Notes under the pieces: model-generated
Told to the model about the DNA's origin: nothing
What the model saw: the letters and a program-made list of their open reading frames with translations, nothing else
The model's database searches: none
Shown here: positions 34,521 to 43,371 of the stretch, piece by piece
How positions within the stretch are numbered: position 1 is the first letter of the stretch
Layout: every line of letters begins with the position of its first letter
NCBI RefSeq assembly: GCF_024809855.1
Contig: NZ_JANUEM010000007.1
Location: 1 to 64,000 of the forward strand
Length of the DNA stretch: 64,000 bases
Source: Rheinheimera pacifica
GTDB lineage: Bacteria; Pseudomonadota; Gammaproteobacteria; Enterobacterales; Alteromonadaceae
Direction: 5' to 3'
Program-made: the position numbers and the translations under genes

Positions 34521-34629
34521 TAACACTAAATACATATTGAGTGTTTGTTATATAAGATTTGTGGTGGTTTTTAACTTTTGTCCGGGGCGATTCGTCACCC
34601 AGGCTAACCTTGATGTCCAATGTTGGACA
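34521..34629 (+). promoter_or_regulatory. Structured hcp leader with two inverted repeats
   Basis: AACACT / AGTGTT (34522-34527 / 34540-34545) and TGTCCAA-TG-TTGGACA (34614-34629) lie in the AT-rich leader between the promoter and the hcp ribosome site (AAGGAG, 34647-34652). Either may be a protein site or an RNA hairpin. No gene is seen in the 295 bases 34364-34658. Confidence 0.45.
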
Positions 34630-34658
34630 CCTGTTTAAATATGCAAAAGGAGCATAGC

Positions 34659-35138
34659 ATGCAAGCAAATACCTACCTGAAATACGGCGCGATCAAAGGC
34701 GAAACAACCGCTGAAGAGTTTAAGGACATGATCACTGTGTTATCTATGGACTGGGGCACACAGCGTGAACTGAGTTCATTTACTGGTACTGCAATGGATC
34801 GTGAAGCCAGCGCTACCCGTTTAAATGATATCGTTATTACTAAGCTACAGGACAAATCCTCTCCGGATCTGTTCAAAGAAGCAACTATTGGTAAAGGTCA
34901 GAAAGCGGTATTCCACATCACCAAGCAAGGCGATAAAGTGGAAGAAATCATGAAGATTGAACTGACTGACGCAATGATCAGCAGCTACCAGATGTCAGTA
35001 TCTGGTGATCGTCCAACTGAAACTATCGTTATCAGCTACACCGAGCTGATGATGACTGTTACTCCGACAGATGACAAAAACAACGTTACTGCACCGTTGG
35101 TATACGGCTACAGCGGCGTTAAAGGTTCTAAGCTGTAA
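34659..35138 (+). CDS. hcp: T6SS tube protein Hcp (TssD)
   Basis: A 159-residue protein from ATG 34659, with a perfect AAGGAG six bases upstream. The frame from 34620 adds 13 residues unlike the family. Residues such as YLKYGAIKGETTAEEFKDMITVLSMDWGTQRE and the C-terminal SYTELMMTVTPTDDKNNVTAPLVYGYSGVKGSKL resemble the larger Hcp class. It forms hexameric rings that stack into the inner tube inside the sheath and carry small effectors. It has its own promoter and a terminator after it, so it can be made in excess over the spike genes. Confidence 0.95.
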   Translation: MQANTYLKYGAIKGETTAEEFKDMITVLSMDWGTQRELSSFTGTAMDREASATRLNDIVITKLQDKSSPDLFKEATIGKGQKAVFHITKQGDKVEEIMKIELTDAMISSYQMSVSGDRPTETIVISYTELMMTVTPTDDKNNVTAPLVYGYSGVKGSKL

Positions 35139-35147
35139 GCTAACCTG

Positions 35148-35177
35148 GCTGGTGTGGTTTAGCACACCAGCTTTTCT
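35148..35177 (+). terminator. Rho-independent terminator between hcp and vgrG
   Basis: Perfect 9-base stem GCTGGTGTG / CACACCAGC with a six-base loop, then TTTTCT. It probably stops most transcripts after hcp and lets a fraction read into vgrG; no separate vgrG promoter is obvious. Confidence 0.85.
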
Positions 35178-35227
35178 ACCTGCTTTTTTACCGATCATCT
35201 TTATTAGTAACCAGTTGAGGCGAATGG

Positions 35228-37042
35228 ATGCAACAGGCAACCCAGGACGAGAGCAGCATCAAAATTGATACGCCGCTTGGCAAAGATGCACTGATTTTAA
35301 CCCGGTTTGTATACCATGAAGCATTGTCGCAATTGTTCGATGTTAATGCTGAAGTGTATGGCAATGGCCGCGAGATTAAGCCAGATGAGCTGATCGGTAA
35401 AGAAGTTACTATTACATTGGAGTTAGGCGGTAACAAACAGCGTTATATTCATGGCGTGGTTGCCGATGTGGCTGCTCTTGGCAACCGGGTTAGCAAAGAT
35501 GCCGCTGAGGCTGAATACCGCGATTACAGCCTGCATTTGGTTGCCAGTGCCTGGTATATGCAACATCGCGTCAATAGCCGTATTTTCAGAGCTAAAAACG
35601 TGCTGAAAATTGTCGGGCAAATCGCGGGTGAGCACAGCATTAAAGTGGATGTTGCTGCAAAAATTCAGGGCAGTTACCCCGATTACGACTTTAAAGTGCA
35701 GTATGAAGAAAGTGACTGGGATTTTATTCAGCGTTTACTGCAGCAAGAAGGTATTTTTTATTATTTTGAGCACACCCAAAGCAGCCACAAACTAATCTTA
35801 GCGGATAAGGCTACGGCTTATGAACCTTGTGCTGAGGCTCAGGTTAAATTTCACAGTGGCAGCTTATCTGAGCCGCATATCCATCAATGGCAAAAAGCGT
35901 TGATAATGGCGCCTGGCAAATATGTACAGCGTGGTTATGATCTGAAAAAACCAGCTGCACTTCCCACCGGTGAAGCTAATAAAGGGCAACTGGTATCAGG
36001 CCATGCTAATTATGAAGTGTTTAGTTATGAGGCTGAATCAGATTTTCATCTGCGGGTGAAGAGCATCGCTGACATTCGTCTTGAAGCATTACAGCGTGAT
36101 ATCGAGCGGCGTAAAGGCAGCAGTAACTGCCGCACATTCAGTATTGGCAAAACCTTTACGTTATCTGAGCATGAAGATAAAGCTGAAGCTGGTAAACAGT
36201 ATGTGCTGACAGAAGTGATTCTGACTGCTGAAATTGCCAGCCAGACCGGTTCCAGTAAGTCGGCCAAACAGCAAATAAGTAATAGCTTTCATTGCGTACC
36301 AAAAGACGTAGCTTACCGGCCAAGGCTGACAGCAAACAAGCCGGTGATCACCGGTGTACAAAGTGCTACCGTTACCTGTAAGGGTGCAGAGGAGATTTCA
36401 GTCGACGAGCTTGGCCGTATCACGGTGAAATTTCACTGGGATCGCAGCGACATTAAAGACAATGAAAGCTCATGCCCCATTCGTGTCAGCCAGAATTGGG
36501 CGGGTAAAAACTGGGGCGCTTTTTTCTTCCCGCGCCGTGATCAGGAAGTATTAGTTGAATTTCTAAACGGTGATCCGGATCAGCCTATCGTTATTGGTGC
36601 TGTATACAACTCAGATCATATGCCGCCTTATGCCTTACCGGACGATAAAACCCAAAGCGGTATTAAAACCCGTTCCAGCAAAGGGGGCGGGGCGGCAAAC
36701 TTTAACGAATTGCGCTTTGAAGATAAAAAAGGCGAAGAGCTGTTATACCTGCATGCAGAAAAGGATTTTGAGCTACAGGTAGAGAATAATCAAACCGATA
36801 TGGTCGGCAATGATCGTTTGACCACGGTAAAAGGCAATGATACTGAAACAGTAAATAAAGACCGTAAAAATACTGTTGACGGTAGCGATAGCCTTAAAGT
36901 GGGTAAAAAACTGCTGATTGATGCCGGTGATGCTATCACCATTAAAACCGGCGCGGCGTCTATTTCAATGAAAAGCGACGGTTCTATTGATATCAAAGGC
37001 GTTAATATCACCATTAAAGGCAGTAAAGTCAGTATTAACTAA
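35228..37042 (+). CDS. vgrG: T6SS spike protein VgrG (TssI)
   Basis: A 604-residue spike protein. The gp27-like part (about residues 15-360, with WDFIQRLLQQEGIFYYFEH) is followed by the gp5 OB-fold region (DELGRITVKFHWDR, CPIRVSQNWAGKNWGAFFFPRRDQEVLVEFLNGDPDQPIVIG) and the beta-helix needle rich in VKGND, TVNKD, TVDGSD repeats to the C-terminus KGSKVSIN. There is no extra C-terminal effector domain. Its tip should bind the PAAR protein encoded next, and through it the Rhs effector. ATG 35228 follows TTGAGGCG. Confidence 0.96.
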   Translation: MQQATQDESSIKIDTPLGKDALILTRFVYHEALSQLFDVNAEVYGNGREIKPDELIGKEVTITLELGGNKQRYIHGVVADVAALGNRVSKDAAEAEYRDYSLHLVASAWYMQHRVNSRIFRAKNVLKIVGQIAGEHSIKVDVAAKIQGSYPDYDFKVQYEESDWDFIQRLLQQEGIFYYFEHTQSSHKLILADKATAYEPCAEAQVKFHSGSLSEPHIHQWQKALIMAPGKYVQRGYDLKKPAALPTGEANKGQLVSGHANYEVFSYEAESDFHLRVKSIADIRLEALQRDIERRKGSSNCRTFSIGKTFTLSEHEDKAEAGKQYVLTEVILTAEIASQTGSSKSAKQQISNSFHCVPKDVAYRPRLTANKPVITGVQSATVTCKGAEEISVDELGRITVKFHWDRSDIKDNESSCPIRVSQNWAGKNWGAFFFPRRDQEVLVEFLNGDPDQPIVIGAVYNSDHMPPYALPDDKTQSGIKTRSSKGGGAANFNELRFEDKKGEELLYLHAEKDFELQVENNQTDMVGNDRLTTVKGNDTETVNKDRKNTVDGSDSLKVGKKLLIDAGDAITIKTGAASISMKSDGSIDIKGVNITIKGSKVSIN

Positions 37043-37083
37043 GCGGCGTTATTGCTCTGCTTCGCCAGACAGGATAAAACAAA

Positions 37084-37377
37084 ATGGCCAAACCCGCAGC
37101 GGTAATAGGTTGCATGCATGTTTGCCCTAAGGTAGATCCGGGGCCTAAACCGCATATTGGCGGGCCGGTCATACAAGGCTCACCTAATGTGTCTATTGGT
37201 GGTATTCCGGCAGCACGTAAAGGCGATAAACTGGTCTGTATCGGCCCGCCGGATACTATTAGTGGTGGATCTGCCACGGTTTTTATCAATGGTAAAAACG
37301 CAGCCAGACTGGGCGACGATACCGAACACGGCGGCAAAATTGTCGTAGGCGTGCCTACAGTATTTATTGGCGGTTAG
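37084..37377 (+). CDS. PAAR-domain spike-tip protein
   Basis: A 97-residue single-domain PAAR protein with the repeated glycine pattern IQGSPNVSIGGIPAARKGDKL, PPDTISGGSATVFINGKNAARLGDD and a final VGVPTVFIGG. His/Cys residues (CMHVC near 10-14, C near 55, H near 83) could bind the stabilising metal ion. It caps the VgrG needle. Because the Rhs protein downstream has no PAAR domain of its own, this gene probably links it to the spike. Confidence 0.95.
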   Translation: MAKPAAVIGCMHVCPKVDPGPKPHIGGPVIQGSPNVSIGGIPAARKGDKLVCIGPPDTISGGSATVFINGKNAARLGDDTEHGGKIVVGVPTVFIGG

Positions 37378-37382
37378 CGGCT

Positions 37383-38450
37383 ATGCTACAGGCTGAAAAC
37401 CTGCTGGAGCAGGCACATTTACTGATTAATCAGCGTTTAGAACTGGTGCAAAGCCGCTACACCGGTGTAGCGCAGTTGCGGGCACATGACTATCAGCTGC
37501 TTGACTGTCTGAAACTGCTATCTGCAACCTCTGCTGTTGCTGCTAACGCACTGCCGCAATGGCTGCAGTGGCTGCAAGCTCCGGTATCGGCTATTGCTCT
37601 TAATACTAATGATACCGCCTGTTTTATGCAGCCACAGCAAGCTTTGCTATTGCTAAGCCAGATAAAATGGCATCAGCACTTTGTACCACCCTTTGCACCA
37701 CCCGGCGATAGAGCGCTGTTACAGCAGCAAGCTTTGTCTGGCAGTGATATTGGCTGGCAACTGGCATCTTATGCCGGGTTAACATTAAATCCGTTCAGAA
37801 CAGATACCGCTCTGACCTGTGCTGCGCTCTGGTATCTGGCGTGTAGCGCGCAAAACAACTTATTAGCTGAGCTGGTTGCAATGCGTACTGCTCTGGCTAC
37901 AGATGATCCTTTAGTTGTGCATTGTATGCTGGCTGAGTATGTATTAGGGCAGCGCACACAGGAAGATGCTCTGGTAAGCCAACTGAGTGCGCAGCAAGAA
38001 TTAACTGCACCAGCCTTAATGTTATTAATTGCTGGCGCTTCTGATGCGGTGCAGGCAAAAATTATTAATCAGCTGGCCGGTAATCACGCCACACTTAAGC
38101 ATGCTATTGCTGCTATGGGTTATAGCGGCCAGTTAAAATTTGTGCCGCTATTGGCCGAGCTGGCACAACAGCATGAGCTAAACAACGTTGCAACAGATGC
38201 ACTGTCGATGCTGCTGGGTGTGATAGAAAGCGATAGCTTGCTGGCTGATCAGGCTGCAGTGGCTCAGTTTCAGTTGCAACCGCACAGTGCCCGTCAGCTT
38301 GCTGGTGCCAGTATCAATGATTTACAGCTTAGTGCGGTCTGGCGCACTGGTAATGTGCAGCAACGGCAGTTAGCAGCCTGCTATCGCAGCCTTGCTACCC
38401 CTGCGACGAAACTACCTGCCACTGATATGTTACTGGGGGCGGGTTTGTAA
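37383..38450 (+). CDS. T6SS spike-operon helical protein, possible effector adaptor
   Basis: A 355-residue, Leu/Ala/Gln-rich, almost all-helical cytoplasmic protein without signal or membrane segment. The repeat pattern of short helix pairs (for example NHATLKHAIAAMGYSGQLKFVPLLAELAQQHELNNVATDALSMLLG at about residues 236-280) is like HEAT repeats, and it resembles the TIGR02270-type proteins seen next to vgrG genes. It starts six bases after the PAAR stop and its stop overlaps the next gene (TAATG). A chaperone or adaptor role in loading the Rhs effector is inferred from position only. Confidence 0.7.
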   Translation: MLQAENLLEQAHLLINQRLELVQSRYTGVAQLRAHDYQLLDCLKLLSATSAVAANALPQWLQWLQAPVSAIALNTNDTACFMQPQQALLLLSQIKWHQHFVPPFAPPGDRALLQQQALSGSDIGWQLASYAGLTLNPFRTDTALTCAALWYLACSAQNNLLAELVAMRTALATDDPLVVHCMLAEYVLGQRTQEDALVSQLSAQQELTAPALMLLIAGASDAVQAKIINQLAGNHATLKHAIAAMGYSGQLKFVPLLAELAQQHELNNVATDALSMLLGVIESDSLLADQAAVAQFQLQPHSARQLAGASINDLQLSAVWRTGNVQQRQLAACYRSLATPATKLPATDMLLGAGL

Positions 38451-39409
38451 TGGCAGCTACAGCTTTTTGTATGAAACAGTACGCCATGGTGCTGGGCTAT
38501 GCCACCGATACGCTGGCCGCCGCCGCATTGCAGGTGTTGCCGCCTGAACCGGCTTATCTGAACTGGCATGGTGAAACATTACCTGCGGCCTTTGTGTTTG
38601 CGCCTGTACCAGAACAGCCGTTTAGCGAGCGTTTACTGGATTTACTGGCAAGCTTACAACAACAGCTTGATGGCACGTTAAATAATCAAACCGTGTATCT
38701 GATTTTGCCGGAATACACCGAACCGGATAGCAGCACACTTAACACTTTGCTACAACAACTCATGCGCCGCTTTCCGGGGTTGTTACAATCAGATTCTTGC
38801 CGGGTATTTTCGCATGGTAGCGCCGGGGTATTAATGGCACTTAATGCCGCACAGCAGCATATTTCAATACAAGGCAACGGGCCGGTATGGCTGGTAGCCG
38901 CAGATTCAATGGCCCAGACGTCGGTGCTTGATGCATACGCCAAAGGTGAGCGCCGTGGGGTGCCGTCAGAAGGTGCTATTGCATTGTGTTTAGCCGGTTG
39001 CCAAAGCGGAGTAACGCTGCAATTCAGTGCCACCGACGCCCAGCCTGCAACAACAGCGAAAAGTGCAATGGCAGCGTTGTTTTTGCAACTGGCTGCAAAG
39101 CTGAAAACGCCACTTAAGCAGTTGTATTTTCCTGACAGCGGCGACTTGCAGGTAACAGAACAATGGCTGGAGCAGTATCAGCACTTGCATGGTGTGGTTG
39201 ATAGCGAAACCTGGCTGATGTTTCCCTCTTATGCTACTGGTGAGTTAGGCGCTTGTGGCGGTTTATACCGGTTGTGGCATGTGGTGCAAGCCTATGAACA
39301 GGGCCGTATTACCGGCCAGGCAGCACAATGTGAGTTGTCGGCACAATTATTCAGGGCTGTTGCGGTATTTGCCTTTGCAGAAGCGGGATTGGATGACAAG
39401 GATGTGTAA
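38450..39409 (+). CDS. Thiolase-fold (ketosynthase-like) protein lacking catalytic Cys, spike operon
   Basis: A 319-residue protein that reads like a beta-ketoacyl synthase N-terminal domain: SHGSAGVLMALNAAQQHI (121-138) fits the nucleophile elbow (normally ACSSSL), followed by VWLVAADSMA and PSEGAIALCLAG. The catalytic cysteine position holds Ser 124 instead. A later GELGACGGLYRLWHVVQAY resembles the second thiolase half. Loss of Cys argues against condensation activity. Thiolase-like proteins occur in other vgrG operons (for example near vgrG1b of P. aeruginosa, from memory). It probably acts with the 355-residue protein to load the Rhs effector. The ATG overlaps the preceding stop. Confidence 0.7.
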   Translation: MAATAFCMKQYAMVLGYATDTLAAAALQVLPPEPAYLNWHGETLPAAFVFAPVPEQPFSERLLDLLASLQQQLDGTLNNQTVYLILPEYTEPDSSTLNTLLQQLMRRFPGLLQSDSCRVFSHGSAGVLMALNAAQQHISIQGNGPVWLVAADSMAQTSVLDAYAKGERRGVPSEGAIALCLAGCQSGVTLQFSATDAQPATTAKSAMAALFLQLAAKLKTPLKQLYFPDSGDLQVTEQWLEQYQHLHGVVDSETWLMFPSYATGELGACGGLYRLWHVVQAYEQGRITGQAAQCELSAQLFRAVAVFAFAEAGLDDKDV

Positions 39410-39414
39410 CTAAC

Positions 39415-42400
39415 ATGGCTATACAATCAACCGAACTTAAAAGCCGCTACGGTACAATGTGGCTGTTTAGCACGGCTAAAACGTCAGCAAAGGGCGCAAA
39501 ACAGAGTTTTGCCAGCGTTGCAGATGCAGCCACCTTTTTGCAAAAGGAATTTCCTGATTCTGCCACCTCTGGTAGCGGTATTACGCAGGTGTATCAGTGG
39601 ATTACCGGCGCGGCCGCGAATTTACGGATACTTAGTAACAAAGATAATTTGTATCGGGCGCTGGCCGAAGCAATACAAAACGGGAAGTTATTCATTTTTG
39701 CTCTGCCAGAGACAAAACCTGATATTGCCGGAACCTCTGCTGCACCGGCGCCACGTAAAGAAGCAAAGGCTGCTAACCCTGGCGGTGCCAGCAATAAAGT
39801 GGCCTCAGATACGAAAAGTGCAGTAAATAACCAAAGTGGCAGTAATGCCAGTGGCATAAATATGCCGAACATGGCAAATGTGGCGCTTTGTGGCGATCCG
39901 GTATCAATGTGTACCGGAGAGGAAATTCTTGAACTGCAGGATTTTGAGCTGCCGGGCCCATTACCACTGGTATTTAAACGTACTTACCGCTCCAGCCAGA
40001 GCCATGAGAATATCAGTTTGGGTTTTGGCTGGCGCAGTAACTTTCATCTGCAAATAGTCAGCACCGAAAATGAGCAGGGTGAGGTGCAACTGGTACTGCA
40101 TGATGATGAAGGCCGCCGCTTACCTTTTACCCCGGTTGCTGCAGGGCAAACCAGTTATCAGCTAAGCGAAGGGCTGTCGCTACGCCACGAAGAAAATGGC
40201 AGCCAGGTGTTGCTGCGGCCGGATAATACCCATTGGGTGTTTTTACCTGTACGCTTGGATAACAACAAAACTGCACGCTGGGCGCTGCATCAGGTATTTG
40301 ACAGCCTGGGCAATTATTTACAGCTGTATTATGACCGGTTTAACCGCTTAAGCCGGATTGATTACACCCGCAAGCGCGGTATTGAACTTTACTACAATGC
40401 TGCCGGCCAGTTAAGCCATATTGAGGCCGTAGAGCAGACAAACGAAGGGCTTAAACCGCTTGGTGTTGTAATGGCCCGTTATCATTATGACGAGCAGCGT
40501 GATTTAATCAGCGCAACGGAGCAGGCCGGCCAAACCGAACATTATGCCTACAAAAACCATTTGCTGGCTGTGCGCCAGCGTGCCAGTGGTTTTAAACATT
40601 ATTTCAGCTGGCAGGGTGAAGGCCCGTCAGCACGTTGCAGTCGCAACTGGGGTGATGACGGTTATTACGATTACCGCTTTGAGTACGATGACAGCCAGCG
40701 GCTGACTACCAGTACAGACAGCCGTGGCCAGCGCTGGCAGTATTTTCATAACGAGCGTAACCAGTTGATTAAAAAAGTGGCACCGGATGGCGTCACCTGG
40801 TTGTACAGCTGGAACAGCTTAGGTAAAAAAGATGCAGAAACCGCGCCTGATGGTGGCGTTACCCGCTACGGCTTTAATGAACAGGGGCAACTGATCACCG
40901 TTGAACAGCCTGACGGTGCTATCAGCCACTTTCAATATAATGAACTGGGTCATCGCTGCGGGTATACCGATGCTGAGGGGCGTAGCTGGTTACGTGATTA
41001 CACCGCAGGTGGTTTGCTAAGGGCCGAAACCCGCCCGGATGGCAGCATCAGCCGGTATCAGTACAATCAGGATGGCCAACTGGTGCAGTTACAACATGCT
41101 GACGGTCGGCTTGAACAATTTTTATGGAATGATGAAGGCCAGTTGCTGGCGCTTAAACAAGGTGATGCACTAAGCCGCTTCAGTTACGACAAGCTTGGCC
41201 GGTTAAATGGCATGGTAGATGCCGCGGCTTTAGTTACCGAGTATCAGCGTAATGACGCAGGCAAAATAATCAGTAAGTGCCAGTACCCGGAGCAACAGCC
41301 CGAGCTGGCCGTTACTGAGCAGTTCAGCTATGACGCTGCAGGGCGGTTAATAAGCAAGCACAATGCAGCTAATCAGCAAACACAGTGGCTGTACGAAGGT
41401 TTAAGCCAGCCTGCGAAGCAAGTATTGCCTGACGGCAGTGCTTTATTGTACGAATATGATAAAGAGCGCAACTTAACGGCAATAATGCGCAGCGACGGCG
41501 CACGTTATCAACTGGATTACGACAGCCAGGAACGGCCGGTAAAACTGCAGGGTTTTGATGGCCGGGTGCAACAATATCAGTACGATATTTGCGGCAAGGT
41601 TAGCGCACTGCAAGATGGCAATAAACGCCAGCTAAGAGTAAAACGTGACAACCGTGGCCGTATTATTGAGCAAACCGCGCTGCATGGTCAGCAGTTAAGC
41701 AGTAATCATTTTCATTATGACAAACTGGGCAGGCCACTGCGCGCCAGTAATGCGCAGCGTAAACTGCGCTTTGCCTATCATGCCAACGGCCAGTTAAGTG
41801 AACATTGGCAAGACGACTGGCGTACAGTGCACCAGTATAACAATGCAGGCCTGCGCCAGAGCACATTATTACCCGATGGCACGGTACTGGATTATCGCTA
41901 TAACGAACATGGCCAGTTAGCACAATTGGCGCTTAACCAGCAACCAATGTTATGGCGCAGTTTCGATACTGCCGGGCGGGAAACTGCACGCGAATATAGC
42001 AGTGGTTTGCAGCTTAGCCAGCAATTTGATGCGTTTAACCGTTTAACCTCACAGCAGTGGCAAAGTACACGGGGGAGCGAGGCAGTGCAGCGCCAGTATA
42101 GCTACAGTGCTTTGCACCAGTTGGTAAAAGTAACCGATAACCAGCGAGGCGATACCGAATATCAGTATAACAACCTGGACCAACTGGTAAGCAAAACGCA
42201 CAGTAGTGATGCAAATCAAAACGAGCAACACCAGTGGGACAGCTTTGGTAACCCAAGTGGCGAAAGCGTTGAGGTTAAACACGACCGTTTATTACGTTAT
42301 CACGATAAGCAATATCAGTATGATGACAGTGGTAATCAGCTAACCGCTACCGGGTTAGGGTGCCGCCAGCAGCGCGAATTTAACGGCTTTAACCAGTTAA

Positions 42401-43371
42401 CGGCGCTTAATAGCACTAACTCGGTAACACGTTACGAGTATGATGCCTTTGGCCGGCGCAGTGCTAAGATAACCAGTGATGGTCGTACCGATTATCTCTG
42501 GGAAGGCAACACTCTGATTGGTGAATACTGCCAGGGTGAATTTAGCTGGTATATTTTTGAGCCAAACAGCAATAAACCTCTGGCGTTAGTAAAACAGGGC
42601 CGGGTGTATTTTTACCAGTTGGATCAACTAGGCACACCGCTTAGCCTGACTGACAGCGAAAACAATATCGTCTGGCAGGCGCATTACAGTGTGTTTGGTA
42701 AAGCCACGGTAACAGTTAACAACATCGACAACCCGCTCCGTTTTCAGGGCCAGTATTTTGATAGCGAAAGTGGGCTACACTATAATCACTTTAGATACTA
42801 CGACCCAGAAACCGGCCGCTTTATCAGCCAGGATCCAATAGGGTTGCTCGGTGGTATTAACCACTACCAGTACGCGCCAAACCATATCAACTGGATTGAT
42901 CCGTTGGGGTTGAGTTGCAAAGAGAATGCTGTAAATGTCTTCAGTACCCAAGACCAAGCTGCTAATGCTGCTTTGAAGTTAGCTAATCCGTTGTCAATTA
43001 CTGATAATCTTGAATACGGAGGGTTAATATACAGAGATGAAAGCGGTAATTACGGTTTTTCCGGCCCCGTAAAAGGGTCTGATCAAGGAGTCAACCCGCA
43101 TGACGCAGTTATACCTGAGGGCGCAACACTGGTTGGTGACTACCATACGCATGGTGATTATTCATTGGTAGACAGAGTTAGCGGAGCTGCAATCAGAACA
43201 GGTGATCCTTTACGTGATGAGTTTAACAGTGATAACTTTTCAGCGAGCGATTACTCGGGGATCCGTGCGGATGCTCGCGGTATATCAGGCTACCGGGGTT
43301 ACTTAGGAACACCCAGTGGGTTATTTAAGGTATTCAATCCGGAAGATGGAACTGTTTCGGTGTTAAAATAA
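39415..43371 (+). CDS. rhs: T6SS Rhs effector with DUF4329/JAB-like C-terminal toxin domain
   Basis: A 1318-residue polymorphic toxin. Residues 1-150 form an N-terminal domain and linker, without PAAR or membrane segments. Residues about 155-240 hold the Rhs entry domain (VALCGDPVSMCTGEEIL, PLPLVFKRTYRSS). From about 240 to 1150 run many YD repeats (YDKLGRL, YDAAGRL, YDAFGRR) that should form a closed shell. The core ends in RFISQDPIGL and, at 1162-1166, DPLGL, the usual self-cleavage border. The variable tip (1167-1318) contains YGGLIY, GDYHTHGDYS (His 1244, His 1246) and FSASD (Ser 1276, Asp 1279), matching DUF4329 and a JAMM-like metal site. The target is unknown. Confidence 0.9.
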   Translation: MAIQSTELKSRYGTMWLFSTAKTSAKGAKQSFASVADAATFLQKEFPDSATSGSGITQVYQWITGAAANLRILSNKDNLYRALAEAIQNGKLFIFALPETKPDIAGTSAAPAPRKEAKAANPGGASNKVASDTKSAVNNQSGSNASGINMPNMANVALCGDPVSMCTGEEILELQDFELPGPLPLVFKRTYRSSQSHENISLGFGWRSNFHLQIVSTENEQGEVQLVLHDDEGRRLPFTPVAAGQTSYQLSEGLSLRHEENGSQVLLRPDNTHWVFLPVRLDNNKTARWALHQVFDSLGNYLQLYYDRFNRLSRIDYTRKRGIELYYNAAGQLSHIEAVEQTNEGLKPLGVVMARYHYDEQRDLISATEQAGQTEHYAYKNHLLAVRQRASGFKHYFSWQGEGPSARCSRNWGDDGYYDYRFEYDDSQRLTTSTDSRGQRWQYFHNERNQLIKKVAPDGVTWLYSWNSLGKKDAETAPDGGVTRYGFNEQGQLITVEQPDGAISHFQYNELGHRCGYTDAEGRSWLRDYTAGGLLRAETRPDGSISRYQYNQDGQLVQLQHADGRLEQFLWNDEGQLLALKQGDALSRFSYDKLGRLNGMVDAAALVTEYQRNDAGKIISKCQYPEQQPELAVTEQFSYDAAGRLISKHNAANQQTQWLYEGLSQPAKQVLPDGSALLYEYDKERNLTAIMRSDGARYQLDYDSQERPVKLQGFDGRVQQYQYDICGKVSALQDGNKRQLRVKRDNRGRIIEQTALHGQQLSSNHFHYDKLGRPLRASNAQRKLRFAYHANGQLSEHWQDDWRTVHQYNNAGLRQSTLLPDGTVLDYRYNEHGQLAQLALNQQPMLWRSFDTAGRETAREYSSGLQLSQQFDAFNRLTSQQWQSTRGSEAVQRQYSYSALHQLVKVTDNQRGDTEYQYNNLDQLVSKTHSSDANQNEQHQWDSFGNPSGESVEVKHDRLLRYHDKQYQYDDSGNQLTATGLGCRQQREFNGFNQLTALNSTNSVTRYEYDAFGRRSAKITSDGRTDYLWEGNTLIGEYCQGEFSWYIFEPNSNKPLALVKQGRVYFYQLDQLGTPLSLTDSENNIVWQAHYSVFGKATVTVNNIDNPLRFQGQYFDSESGLHYNHFRYYDPETGRFISQDPIGLLGGINHYQYAPNHINWIDPLGLSCKENAVNVFSTQDQAANAALKLANPLSITDNLEYGGLIYRDESGNYGFSGPVKGSDQGVNPHDAVIPEGATLVGDYHTHGDYSLVDRVSGAAIRTGDPLRDEFNSDNFSASDYSGIRADARGISGYRGYLGTPSGLFKVFNPEDGTVSVLK

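Noticed and set aside
34364..34658. Sigma54 (-24/-12) promoter before hcp
   Set aside because: No GG-N10-GC with proper flanks; a TTGTCA/TATAAT sigma70 promoter is much better.
42035..42282. Opposite-strand frames in rhs as extra membrane proteins
   Set aside because: They are mirror frames of the repetitive YD-coding sequence without starts supported by ribosome sites.
40300..42900. Regularly repeated short motifs resembling a direct-repeat or CRISPR array
   Set aside because: The repeats are YD motifs of the Rhs coding frame, varied in sequence and spacing, inside one open frame.
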